A stretch of 64,000 bases of DNA. It comes from Bacteroides sp. Its GTDB lineage: Bacteria > Bacteroidota > Bacteroidia > Bacteroidales > SM23-62. The position numbers and the translations under genes are program-made. The stretch lies in NCBI GenBank assembly GCA_011053095.1, contig DRHS01000137.1, positions 1 to 64,000 on the forward strand, written 5' to 3'. The notes under the pieces were generated by a model. The model worked only from the letters and a program-made list of their open reading frames with translations. It was not told the DNA's origin and made no database searches. Below are positions 25,618 through 34,078 of this stretch, in pieces. Every line of letters begins with the position of its first letter. Within the stretch, counting starts at the first letter, position 1.

Positions 25618-26772
25618 CTAAACTGATTTATTGAGGATAATCCGGATGATTGTGCTTTTTTCGGCTTCAGACTGCAGAACGAAAATTTTTCCTTTGTGAT
25701 AGATTTCTACAATCCTTTTTGCCAGGGAAAGACCGAGTCCCCATCCCCGCTGCTTGGTTGTATATCCAGGTTTAAATATCGTTTTTTGCCGATTCTTGGG
25801 AATGCCTTTACCTGTATCATCAAAATCAATAAACACCTGCTTTCCCTGATCCAGTAGTGATATTTTCAAGGTACCCTTCCCGTCCATTGCATCCACTGCA
25901 TTTTTACACAGATTCTCAACCACCCATTCGAAAAGGGATTTGTTAATTGGTACAATCATGTTGTCGGAATCTGCCTCCAGCGAAATGCTGACATTTTCAG
26001 AGGTCCTTGATATCATGTAATCCATCGAATCCCGGAGAACATCTCCTATTATCTCATCGCTGAGAATCGGTTTGGATCCGATCTTTGAAAATCTTTCCGT
26101 GATTTGCTCAAGCCGGCCAGCATCTTTCTCCAGCTCGCTTATAAGTTTTTTATCCGGGTGTTTTTCCTTCAATATCTCTACCCATCCTATCATTGACGAT
26201 GTCGGTGTGCCAAGCTGGTGGGCTGTTTCTTTGGAAAGGCCGACCCAGACCTGGTTTTGCTCAGCCTTGCGTGAGGTACTGAAGGCAAGATATGCAACCA
26301 GGACAAACAGCAGAATAACCCCGAGTTGGAAATAGGGGTAATACGTTAGTTTGGCAAGTAGTGTTGAGTTCCTGTAGTAAACATAATTAACAAGTCCCTC
26401 TCCAAGATCAACTTTGATGGGAAGATTCTCATCCTTCATTTTCTGCAATTGTCTCCGCACATAATCCGGGTTTTCCATTTTCAGGGAGTCCAGGTTTCTT
26501 TTTTCAATTATGTTCTCATCCTGGTCAACAAGAATTACAGGAATGGTTGTATTGTATTGAACAACATGTAGAGGAAATCCAAAATCCTGTCCGGTAATAC
26601 TTATATCAGCAAGCTGCCGGGTAGCTTCTGCCCATAATTCAACCTTTTTGTGTTCTTCTTGTGCCAGTAGCTTTACAAGGCTGTGTGTATAAAGCAGGGA
26701 GCCCATGCCAATGAGAGATGCAAAAAGGATCAGATAAAGCTTCCAGCGTTGTTTTCGGTAGTATATATCCAT
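25618..26772 (-). CDS. Membrane sensor histidine kinase (orphan)
   Basis: 384 residues. Membrane segments lie at about 12-30 and 147-166 with a short extracytoplasmic sensor between them. The H-box is KETAHQLGTP with phosphoacceptor His185, followed by a HATPase domain: N-box ENLCKNAVDAM, G1 FDDTGKGIP, G2 WGLGLSLAKRIVE. All catalytic motifs are intact, unlike in the hybrid kinase at 19770. No response regulator gene is next to it; it sits between an AsmA-like gene (6 bases) and the U32 gene (3 bases), so its partner must be elsewhere. The ETAHQLGTP type of H-box is common in Bacteroidota kinases of this short form. Confidence 0.88.
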   Translation of the reverse strand: MDIYYRKQRWKLYLILFASLIGMGSLLYTHSLVKLLAQEEHKKVELWAEATRQLADISITGQDFGFPLHVVQYNTTIPVILVDQDENIIEKRNLDSLKMENPDYVRRQLQKMKDENLPIKVDLGEGLVNYVYYRNSTLLAKLTYYPYFQLGVILLFVLVAYLAFSTSRKAEQNQVWVGLSKETAHQLGTPTSSMIGWVEILKEKHPDKKLISELEKDAGRLEQITERFSKIGSKPILSDEIIGDVLRDSMDYMISRTSENVSISLEADSDNMIVPINKSLFEWVVENLCKNAVDAMDGKGTLKISLLDQGKQVFIDFDDTGKGIPKNRQKTIFKPGYTTKQRGWGLGLSLAKRIVEIYHKGKIFVLQSEAEKSTIIRIILNKSV

Positions 26773-26778
26773 TTGCTT

Positions 26779-29424
26779 CTATTTATTCTTTTTTCTCTTC
26801 CTTTTCTTTGGTTCCGGGGGGATGGTATCCTCTTCGGGATCATCCTCATCCCATACAATGATAAACCTCTCTTTATCAGAATTATTGTTCTGCTTACTGT
26901 CTCTTAAGGAGGTACTGTCTTTCGATTCATCTCCTAGGGTTGAGTCTTTCCTGAACCATCCCAGTTCTTCATTCAGGAGCTTTTTTATTTCCTGCTTTTC
27001 ATCTTTCATCTGTTCCCGGACATTCTGCATAGCTCCCCTGCGATCATACCGGACATCTGTTCCTTCGGGTGTTCCTTCAATTATGAGATAGACATAAACC
27101 TGTCCCAGTCCATCGTCCTCGATTTCTCCAAATTCAGATTCCTTTTCCTGCAGTTTCAAAGATCTTTTTGATCGAAGCTCCGATAAAGCAATTTTCAATT
27201 TATAAGTGAAATTCTTATCAAAACTGTGAATACCGGAAGCTGTTATGTCAGCCGCTGTGGAAGAGATATCCATCTTGGGGATCACCACCTCTTGATTTCT
27301 GATAAATATCTCGTTTGTCAGGGTTGAAAATTTTATGCTCTCCAACTCTTCAATATCAATAAACCGGGAGAGTTTCATCATGGGTTCAAACCCGGAAAGC
27401 TCTCCATCCCGGATAACTACATCACATTCTGCAAGAATCGTATTTTTCCTTATCTGCATTTTTTCATCCAGTCCGGCAGAAAAATTCACCGTCCCCGTTA
27501 AAGATCCCTTCAGGTTGGAATCAACAATAAAATCCTGTCCAAAATTTTTAAACGACGAAAATGCTTCTGTAATATCCACAGATTTGATTTCAGACATGCT
27601 TTTAACTAGAAAGTGCATATCCCCCTGTTGTTCAAGAATGCCATGAGATTTAATTAGTCCCCCCATGGATAAAAGCTCAATATGATTTATGCTCAATCTT
27701 TTAGGTTTGTAGATCAGGTTCCCGGTAATTTGCCTGGCTTTGAATTCATTTATCTCAAGTTCATCAAACCAGAACCTGGTTTTCAGGTACAGGCGTTCAG
27801 GCAGGAAAACAGAATCCGACCTGTTAATCTTATCAGTCCTTGCTTTCATTGATCTGAGGTAATTCAGATCCATTCTCTCGGAATACAGATCAACATCCAT
27901 CCACAGATTACCGCCAGGGGTTAACAGGTATTCCAGAAAATTGTCAATTCTCCCGCTCATGCTAACCTGGCTGTTCTCCAATACACCACTAAGGTTGATA
28001 ACCTCAAGATGATCCGTGAATTCTACATACCCGGTAAAACTTTCAAAGTCCAGTGGCAAAGTTCTGAATTTCAACGAGACATTTTCAAGATGCAGGTCCG
28101 CATCGTATGTGTATTTCAGCAGGTCGGACTTTTTGAAATTTTTCGATAATGCCTGGTTTCCTTTTATGTTGAACTCTCCAAGAACCCTTCCCTGCAAAAC
28201 TTCAAAGATCGAATCCCGAGATATAAGTTTCTGTAAATCTGAAAGATCCAGGTCCGCTTTGACCTGATAGTTAAAGTCCGGCCGGACAAGATTAAAAACC
28301 GAGTAATCACCACCAATACGTGAGTTCCCTATTTTCATAGACATCCCATTCAATTGTATAAGTGTGGTCTGCGGACCCATTCCGATGCCGTTTGAATAGC
28401 TGCCCCTGGTTTTAATTTCTCTTACTTCTTCAGGAAAACCAGGAGAATTTATCCACCCATCCTTTAAAATGAAATCTGCATCAATCCAGGGCATTTGTGT
28501 AGCACTGACGGTCCCCTTTATTTTTCCGGTAAAATCAAGGTTGCCTCCAGCCCTAAGATTATCCGGGATCTTTCTGCTGCTAATAACAAGATGATGCAAT
28601 ATTGTCTCCATATCAAGCTGCTTTCCTTCAAAAACAAGGTCAAGGTCCAGCGGTGCGGGTCGCATCATCTTCCCTGAGAGAATTATATGTTGTCCGGCAA
28701 TAATCAAATTCCCCTCTGAAATGCGGATTGACCGGGGGTCAATGTTCAGGGAGGTATTGGCAGAGATTTTCTGTTCTTTAAGAAAAACTGTTCCCTCATT
28801 GCTGTAACTCATCAGTATACCATCGAGTCCTGCAGACATCGCAAAATCATCCCTTGAAAATTGTCCCCTGAAATAACTTTTTCTCAAACTTCCCCACAAG
28901 TCAATTTCAAGGGCTCTGTTATCGAATCGAAAAATTATGTCAGCCAGGTTCACATTGTCAAGTTCAAGCATAAAGTTCTTTTCACTTTCTACATCCTTGC
29001 GGTCCCATATCACATAATTCCCTTTACCCGCACGATCTATGAAAATGTTCAGCTGTCCTGATTGTATCTGTACTTCCCTTACCAGATACTGGTGCTTTAA
29101 TAATTTCAGAACATTAAACCGCAGAAAAAGGTGGCTTGCTGAAAGAAGGGTGTCGGTATTCCGTTCCGGGAAGACAGCTGTTTGAAAATCGGGGACAGAA
29201 GCGATGAACACATCTCTGAATTCAAGGGAGGCATCCGGGAATTTCCGGATAAAAGAAAGATTTACCTCCCCTACATTCACCTCTGCTCTTATCTGCCGGT
29301 TTAATCCATCAACAACATAACTGGTCAGTTCATCTTCAAATACCCTCACAAGTATGACGGATACCACAGTCAGTATTGCGAAAAATACTACAACGAAGAC
29401 AACTATTTTTCTGAATACCCTCAT
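26779..29424 (-). CDS. AsmA-like envelope protein
   Basis: 881 residues with one N-terminal membrane anchor (about 5-27, IVVFVVVFFAILTVVSVILV) and a long beta-rich extracytoplasmic part. The segment after the anchor (EVNVGEVNLSFIRKFPDASLE) is characteristic of Bacteroidota AsmA-like proteins. The AsmA/TamB group forms hydrophobic grooves that bridge the inner and outer membrane and move phospholipids. The C-terminus is charged and ends in a lysine/arginine-rich tail (PKKRKRKKNK), which is unusual. It follows pepE by 30 bases and precedes the histidine kinase gene by 6 bases. Confidence 0.75.
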   Translation of the reverse strand: MRVFRKIVVFVVVFFAILTVVSVILVRVFEDELTSYVVDGLNRQIRAEVNVGEVNLSFIRKFPDASLEFRDVFIASVPDFQTAVFPERNTDTLLSASHLFLRFNVLKLLKHQYLVREVQIQSGQLNIFIDRAGKGNYVIWDRKDVESEKNFMLELDNVNLADIIFRFDNRALEIDLWGSLRKSYFRGQFSRDDFAMSAGLDGILMSYSNEGTVFLKEQKISANTSLNIDPRSIRISEGNLIIAGQHIILSGKMMRPAPLDLDLVFEGKQLDMETILHHLVISSRKIPDNLRAGGNLDFTGKIKGTVSATQMPWIDADFILKDGWINSPGFPEEVREIKTRGSYSNGIGMGPQTTLIQLNGMSMKIGNSRIGGDYSVFNLVRPDFNYQVKADLDLSDLQKLISRDSIFEVLQGRVLGEFNIKGNQALSKNFKKSDLLKYTYDADLHLENVSLKFRTLPLDFESFTGYVEFTDHLEVINLSGVLENSQVSMSGRIDNFLEYLLTPGGNLWMDVDLYSERMDLNYLRSMKARTDKINRSDSVFLPERLYLKTRFWFDELEINEFKARQITGNLIYKPKRLSINHIELLSMGGLIKSHGILEQQGDMHFLVKSMSEIKSVDITEAFSSFKNFGQDFIVDSNLKGSLTGTVNFSAGLDEKMQIRKNTILAECDVVIRDGELSGFEPMMKLSRFIDIEELESIKFSTLTNEIFIRNQEVVIPKMDISSTAADITASGIHSFDKNFTYKLKIALSELRSKRSLKLQEKESEFGEIEDDGLGQVYVYLIIEGTPEGTDVRYDRRGAMQNVREQMKDEKQEIKKLLNEELGWFRKDSTLGDESKDSTSLRDSKQNNNSDKERFIIVWDEDDPEEDTIPPEPKKRKRKKNK

Positions 29425-29454
29425 CGGGAAATCTTTTAGCCCCGGAAGTGATTG

Positions 29455-30159
29455 CTACAACAGAAATGAAAAATCTGAGCCGGGTTGGAGTTCATAGGGA
29501 TCCATTTCCTTTTTAAAGATCCTGGCTGGTCTGGGACCGATTAATTCCATCGAGCCATTTTCCAACAGGAACATTGTCCCTTCCCTTAATCCCACAACAA
29601 ACATACCGGGATTGGCTTCAATGAATTCTTCAATTCGCATTTCCCTTGTCTCACCTGCATGCCCCTCCGGATTTGCGTCAAGGTAATGGGGATTTATCTG
29701 AAAAGGCACAAGATTCATGGTGTTAAAACTTCCGGGTTCAACAATGGGCATATCATTGGTGGTCTTTAAACTGGGACAGGCAACATTGCTCCCTGCGCTC
29801 CATCCGATGTAGGGGATTCCCTGAAGGACTCTGTTTCTGATCGCATCAATCAATCCATTATCCTGCATTAGTTTTACAAGCTGGAAGGTGTTTCCTCCAC
29901 CAACAATAACAGCACCTGCTTCCTCTACAGCCTTAACCGGATCGGAAACATCATTTACGGAGGTAATATCATGGCCGATTTCCTGAAAACGCGACCGTAC
30001 CCTGCCGGTATAATCATCAAAGGAAATTGTAACGCCCGCATAGGGAACAAAAACCGCATTTACCGGTTTCTCCCCAAGGAATGTTTTAATCTCCTGCAGT
30101 GGATGCTCCAGGTAGGTTTCTCCGGCATTTGTGCTGTTGCTAATAAGTAATAATCTCAT
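29455..30159 (-). CDS. pepE: Dipeptidase E (alpha-aspartyl dipeptidase), family S51
   Basis: 234 residues, matching the size of PepE. The nucleophile is Ser121 in YIGWSAGSNVACP, preceded by AVIVGGGNTFQL, as in Salmonella PepE where the nucleophile is Ser120. It hydrolyses Asp-X dipeptides in the cytoplasm. It is the first gene of a minus-strand run pepE - AsmA-like - histidine kinase - U32, with a TAATTTTG element 23 bases before its ATG. Confidence 0.9.
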   Translation of the reverse strand: MRLLLISNSTNAGETYLEHPLQEIKTFLGEKPVNAVFVPYAGVTISFDDYTGRVRSRFQEIGHDITSVNDVSDPVKAVEEAGAVIVGGGNTFQLVKLMQDNGLIDAIRNRVLQGIPYIGWSAGSNVACPSLKTTNDMPIVEPGSFNTMNLVPFQINPHYLDANPEGHAGETREMRIEEFIEANPGMFVVGLREGTMFLLENGSMELIGPRPARIFKKEMDPYELQPGSDFSFLL

Positions 30160-30182
30160 GAGTTTATTTGTATAATTCCATC

Positions 30183-30190
30183 CAAAATTA
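30183..30190 (-). promoter_or_regulatory. -7 promoter element (TAATTTTG) of pepE
   Basis: On the minus strand the sequence reads TAATTTTG, an exact TAnnTTTG match. The 122-base gap between the MoeB-like gene and pepE holds nothing else that I can identify. Confidence 0.5.
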
Positions 30191-30281
30191 GTAAAAGCAT
30201 TCGAGCAGGATATATAAAGATCTTAACATCCTGGCGGGAAGTTGAATGGGGGCCATGTAAAAGATATACAGAATACTCTGC

Positions 30282-31055
30282 CTAGTATTTGTCCTGAAGC
30301 CGGGAAATTTTCCTGTTTTTCTCTACTACCGGTATATCAAAGCTGTGGAAGCTGTTTGTTTTTATATTGACCGAGAGCATAGTGCCGGATAATATTTCTC
30401 CATATCCGGTAATGATCTTTATGGCCTCTGAGGCCTGATAGCACCCAATCATTCCCGGAAGTATCCCGAGCAGGCCGCTTTCCTCCGGAGGTAAATAACT
30501 TCCTTCGACCGGGGGACTCGGAAAAAGGCACCTCAAGGTTGGGCCCTCCCCGTAATTAAAAACACTTACCTGACCTTCGAATTTAAAAATAGCACCGTAA
30601 ACCCAGGGTTTTCCGGTGATTATACAGGCATCGTTAATAAGGTAACGGGTGGCAAAATTATCTGTCGCATCAAAAACCAGGTCATAGTCCTTAATTATAT
30701 CCAGAATGTTATCCGCGTTTATCCTGAGGTTGTAAATATCGAAATCAATATCCGGATTAAGTGAAGAAAGACGGTCTCTTGCAATGATGGATTTAAGCTT
30801 TCCCAGGTCGTTGCTGCCAAAAAGGACCTGCCGTTGCAGGTTGCTTTCTGAGACCATATCATTATCTGCAATACCAATATGGCCTATACCCCCTGCGCTC
30901 AAATACTGAAGAATAGGAGTACCAAGTCCCCCGACCCCAATGACCAGCACACTGGCCTGTTTCAGCTTTAGTTGTCCTTCTACTCCAATATCAGGCAGAA
31001 TGATCTGTCTTTGGTAGCGTCGTAACTCTCTATCTGATAATTTTTCAGGAGACAT
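30282..31055 (-). CDS. moeB: MoeB/ThiF-type ubiquitin-like-protein adenylyltransferase
   Basis: 257 residues. The ATP-binding glycine motif VLVIGVGGLGTP, the LQRQVLFG arginine segment and the FDATDNFATRYLIND stretch are those of E1-like MoeB/ThiF enzymes, which adenylate the C-terminal glycine of MoaD or ThiS. MoeB normally has two CxxC pairs for zinc. Here the first pair is reduced to one cysteine (TLRCLFP), and the C-terminal pair is absent (VVEKNRKISRLQ). The chain has a normal E1 core otherwise. A MoaD/ThiS-like gene lies about 31 kb away at 62298, but no other molybdopterin or thiamine genes are in the window, so MoeB versus ThiF versus HesA cannot be decided. Confidence 0.75.
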   Translation of the reverse strand: MSPEKLSDRELRRYQRQIILPDIGVEGQLKLKQASVLVIGVGGLGTPILQYLSAGGIGHIGIADNDMVSESNLQRQVLFGSNDLGKLKSIIARDRLSSLNPDIDFDIYNLRINADNILDIIKDYDLVFDATDNFATRYLINDACIITGKPWVYGAIFKFEGQVSVFNYGEGPTLRCLFPSPPVEGSYLPPEESGLLGILPGMIGCYQASEAIKIITGYGEILSGTMLSVNIKTNSFHSFDIPVVEKNRKISRLQDKY

Positions 31056-31119
31056 TTTGAAATTTTACCTAAATATAGAATTTTCCTTAATAAGTTTTGC
31101 CTTAGAATGGACTGATAAT

Positions 31120-31145
31120 AAAAAAAGGGACCCTTCACAGAGTCC
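31120..31145 (-). terminator. Intrinsic terminator of the sigma/anti-sigma/barrel unit
   Basis: On the minus strand GGACTC (31145-31140) pairs with GGGTCC (31133-31128) with one G-U pair around a 6-base loop, followed by a run of seven T (31126-31120). It lies about 75 bases after the stop of the beta-barrel gene and before the MoeB-like gene. The rest of the 165-base gap shows nothing clear. Confidence 0.6.
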
Positions 31146-31220
31146 TTGTCCTTATCCTGTAAGTCTCAAGCCGGTAGATTCAGGGAATGACCATCTCCAA
31201 ACCCAGACTTTCAGGCAAAC

Positions 31221-32159
31221 TTATCTGAAACTTATTAAGGTCAGACCTACGGTAACCGGATACAACTCTGGTCCCATGCCCTCTTTGAACATCGGAACCA
31301 TGCTGTAATTGGCGAATACTTTTACAAATTTATATCCTGCCCTGACGGTTAAATGGTACCTCAGCGGTGACAGGTTAAAATCAGATTTTACCTTTTCCTT
31401 CTGCTTGGAACCCCCGGTGTAGTATTTAACTTTGGTGTTTGACCAGAGTTTCAGGTCACCAATTACACCAAAACTGATAAATCCCTTTTTATTAGCACCA
31501 AATTGAACCTCAAAGATCAGTGGAACAGTGAGATAATATGTATTCAGCTTTGTTTTGGCATAGGATACCCCAGCTGGCGGATACTTGGGTACAATTACCC
31601 GGGTCGCAGTGTCTTTCATAATATTGTTATTCCCGTCAAACCAATAATTATTTGCCTTGAAGCCCATCCCCGTTAACATTCCTAAAGGCTTTCCAAAAGG
31701 CATGCTAAACTGCATGAAATTAATGTCCCATTCCCAGGACTTGCCTGTATTCAGATCAAGAAACTGGTGTTCCGGTTTTGTTCCCGCAAGGTTCCTTTCG
31801 GCGTCAATCCAGTTGTTGAGTCCCAGCTCAAACCCGGCCCAGTGTCCCTTAAACCGATAGGGTTTATTTTTCCAGCCATGTTTGTCAAAATCTTTTTTCT
31901 GGATTATCTCAATATGGGTGCTGCCTCCATCCTCAACAATACTGATGGCTTTATTGCCAAGCTTTATCTTTACCGTGTCGTCGGTTTCATCAACAATAAT
32001 AAAATCTTCCTTTACATTGACGTTTGTTCCCTCATCGTTTTCCGTTATAGTAACAATACTTTTTTCTCCAAGGCCAATCCTGGTTGTATCTCCCTCTTCC
32101 TGCGCCTGAAGATTCAGTGCAATTATTGCTGAAATCAAAATAGTAAGTATCCTTTTCAT
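31221..32159 (-). CDS. Predicted outer-membrane beta-barrel protein (PorT/OmpA-barrel type)
   Basis: 312 residues with signal peptide MKRILTILISAIIALNLQAQ. Residues about 25-90 contain two similar beta segments, IGLGEKSIVTITENDEGTNV and IKLGNKAISIVEDGGSTHI, which look like a tandem repeat of about 37 residues. The rest, from FKGHWAGFELGLNNW on, resembles a PorT-like barrel with strands ending in RAGYKFVKVFANYSM and VTVGLTLISFR. It follows the anti-sigma gene by about 80 bases on the same strand and is probably the output or an accompanying gene of the ECF unit. Specific function unknown. Confidence 0.7.
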   Translation of the reverse strand: MKRILTILISAIIALNLQAQEEGDTTRIGLGEKSIVTITENDEGTNVNVKEDFIIVDETDDTVKIKLGNKAISIVEDGGSTHIEIIQKKDFDKHGWKNKPYRFKGHWAGFELGLNNWIDAERNLAGTKPEHQFLDLNTGKSWEWDINFMQFSMPFGKPLGMLTGMGFKANNYWFDGNNNIMKDTATRVIVPKYPPAGVSYAKTKLNTYYLTVPLIFEVQFGANKKGFISFGVIGDLKLWSNTKVKYYTGGSKQKEKVKSDFNLSPLRYHLTVRAGYKFVKVFANYSMVPMFKEGMGPELYPVTVGLTLISFR

Positions 32160-32238
32160 AGTGTTCGAATTAAATAAATCTGTCTGTCTTTAGGGATATG
32201 ACGGAGAAAGGGACTTAAAAGTTACGGGGAAAGAAATG

Positions 32239-33324
32239 TTATTGGGGATTATCTGTATTCCGCATGGGTGCGGATATCCCGAACAGGGGTGTTTCAAAAG
32301 TCAATCTTCTGGTTTTGCCTTCATCATTTGTTTCCCGGTCGAGGGAATAATCATCTTCTGCTAATTCATTTATTTTCTGAATCCCTGCTTCGGCAAGCCT
32401 CCAGAGTGATATTTTTTTCTCTCGTTGCACCCCTGCCCTGCCATTATTGTCTGGTTCAACCGGTGCGTTAATACTGCCATAAAAATATCTTTCACTTCGC
32501 AGGCGGTAAGCTGTACCAGAAATTTTCTTTCCACCCGTCATTTCAAGTCCCTTTACCGATCTCGGTTCAAGTCTGGCCAAAGAAATGAATTCTCTTTCTG
32601 TGGGGTCCGGATTGACATCAGCTTGCTGCACAATGGCCTGCGATATAACAGGTACAGCATCCGGAGGACTGACCATAACTGGATCTGCAGCGACAGAAGG
32701 GTTGTCAATGATTGGATTTGAGAGTATCTCATCGGGAACTTCTGCTTCAGTTGATTCTTCTAAAATGCTTTCCTGGGTAATTTCTGCTACCTGCTGATTT
32801 CCGGTCTGGGACCCGGTATTATTTCTTAAAAACCACGATGCGGCGATCAGCAATAAGGCTGTTGCTGCGGCAGATCCTATCGCAATTCTTACAGCAGGTA
32901 CATTAATGAATCTCTTCTTCAGCCTGGATTTTCCGGGAAACAGAATGCTTTTATCTGCCTTCAGTCGGGTAGACTCATATAGAGTATAAATGCTTTTTCG
33001 TAAATGGTCTTTTTCAATGATGTTCTGAAGCATTTTTTCTTCCTGTGGACTCAATTGCTGTTCGATGCTTGATATGCAGTAACCCTCGAAATCATCCAGC
33101 ATGTCCTGGACATTTGGATTGCCCGATGGTTTACGCAGTGAAGCTTTCATGTCATAAGCGGAAGTCTCTGCCTCAAGTTGAAGATTTTCAAATTCCTCGA
33201 GTTCTGTTTTCAGGTCCGGGTTGAAATCAAGAAAAGACATAAGGATCTCTTCCTGTCCGGCATTCAGTTTGCCATCAAGATAATCCAGGAACCAGGACTC
33301 ATAGTTATTTCTGCTGATATCCAT
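32239..33324 (-). CDS. Membrane-anchored anti-sigma factor (FecR-unlike, zinc-finger-less type)
   Basis: 361 residues with a single membrane segment near residues 168-187 (AIGSAAATALLLIAASWFL). The cytoplasmic N-terminal part opens YESWFLDYLDGKLNAGQEE, the usual opening of Bacteroidota anti-sigma proteins that sit behind ECF sigma genes. The region after the membrane is Pro/Ser/Val-rich (PDEILSNPIIDNPSV) and then basic, with no recognised domain. The gene starts 6 bases after the sigma factor stop, so the two are co-translated partners by position. It would hold the sigma factor at the membrane until an envelope signal arrives. Confidence 0.75.
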   Translation of the reverse strand: MDISRNNYESWFLDYLDGKLNAGQEEILMSFLDFNPDLKTELEEFENLQLEAETSAYDMKASLRKPSGNPNVQDMLDDFEGYCISSIEQQLSPQEEKMLQNIIEKDHLRKSIYTLYESTRLKADKSILFPGKSRLKKRFINVPAVRIAIGSAAATALLLIAASWFLRNNTGSQTGNQQVAEITQESILEESTEAEVPDEILSNPIIDNPSVAADPVMVSPPDAVPVISQAIVQQADVNPDPTEREFISLARLEPRSVKGLEMTGGKKISGTAYRLRSERYFYGSINAPVEPDNNGRAGVQREKKISLWRLAEAGIQKINELAEDDYSLDRETNDEGKTRRLTFETPLFGISAPMRNTDNPQ

Positions 33325-33330
33325 GTCTTT

Positions 33331-33816
33331 TCAAATTACCGCCTGCAGGCTGCCAATGTATTGCTTCAGAAAAATCCTGCCCCGGTAGATATATACTTTA
33401 ACCTGTGATTCGCTTAAGCTGGTTATTTCTCCTATCTCAGTATAAGAGTATCCTTCATAATCGCGCAGGAGAATTACGGTGCGCTGTATCTCCGGCAGTT
33501 TTTCCAGAGCATTGTTCAGAATTTCCTGAAGATCACTGTACTGCCTTTCATGTGCAATGCTTTCGGCTTTTTTCTGGCTGAAATTCTCCATTCGTTTATC
33601 CTTGCGGATAACGTCAATCATAGTATGATAGGCCGTGGAAAAAAGATATGATTTAGATTTTGAGTACTGTATATCTTTAACCTTGCGCCATAGTTTTTCA
33701 TAACTATCCTGCACGATGTCTTCAGCCTTTTCCGAATCCCTGATGTTTTTCAGAATAAAGCGGTACAGTCCATCCGAATGGTCTTCCACGCAACGGTTAT
33801 ATTCTTCTACAGTCAT
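33331..33816 (-). CDS. ECF-family RNA polymerase sigma factor
   Basis: 161 residues with sigma region 2 (EKAEDIVQDSYEKLWRK) and region 4 (LEKLPEIQRTVILLRDYEG followed by SYTEIGEITSLSESQVKVYI), the standard two-domain ECF layout. It is the first gene of a minus-strand unit with an anti-sigma factor and a beta-barrel protein, ending at the terminator near 31120. A TAACTTTT sequence about 45 bases upstream on the minus strand resembles a -7 box with one mismatch. The intergenic region 33817-34078 also holds the divergent tetR promoter. Confidence 0.88.
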   Translation of the reverse strand: MTVEEYNRCVEDHSDGLYRFILKNIRDSEKAEDIVQDSYEKLWRKVKDIQYSKSKSYLFSTAYHTMIDVIRKDKRMENFSQKKAESIAHERQYSDLQEILNNALEKLPEIQRTVILLRDYEGYSYTEIGEITSLSESQVKVYIYRGRIFLKQYIGSLQAVI

Positions 33817-33961
33817 TCCCAGTTAGTCTATCATAAGACGATCTTGTTCCATAAAAGTTACTCGATTCAGGGTGACCAATCCATAACAGATCAATTTGTG
33901 CTGAATATCAGCAATATAAGAATCTAATATTCAAATTTAACACAAATTTTTCCAAAAAAAC

Positions 33962-33992
33962 TTGACAAAAGGAATCTTGAGTATTATCTTTG
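33962..33992 (+). promoter_or_regulatory. Promoter of the tetR - LolA-like - ABC operon
   Basis: TTG (33962-33964), 20 bases, then TATCTTTG (33985-33992): a well-spaced -33/-7 pair. Its last four bases overlap the palindrome at 33989-34010. Transcription would start near 33998, inside the palindrome, giving a leader of about 80 bases to the ATG at 34079. Confidence 0.7.
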
Positions 33993-34010
33993 ACCAAACG
34001 TTTAGTCAAA
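33989..34010. promoter_or_regulatory. Palindromic operator, probably for the TetR protein
   Basis: A 22-bp inverted repeat centred between 33999 and 34000 (half site TTTGACCAAAC, other half GTTTAGTCAAA), with 10 of 11 positions paired. It covers the end of the -7 box and the predicted start of transcription. Both the size and the position fit a TetR-family operator, so autorepression is the simplest reading. Confidence 0.7.
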
Positions 34011-34045
34011 AACTGCTTTTATGGTAGTTTATTGTTTGGTTCTCT

Positions 34046-34067
34046 ATTGACTGAACGTTTAACCGAA
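34046..34067. promoter_or_regulatory. Degenerate second operator copy
   Basis: ATTGACTGAAC followed by GTTTAACCGAA keeps the core TTGAC--AACGTTTA of the operator at 33989. Its own palindrome is poor (6 of 11 pairs). Centres are 57 bp apart. It could be a weaker second site in the leader. Confidence 0.4.
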
Positions 34068-34078
34068 AAACGTTGATT

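Noticed and set aside
31057-31308. An 83-codon plus-strand frame between the MoeB-like and barrel genes.
   Set aside because: It overlaps the 3' end of the barrel gene and covers a minus-strand terminator. It has no motif.
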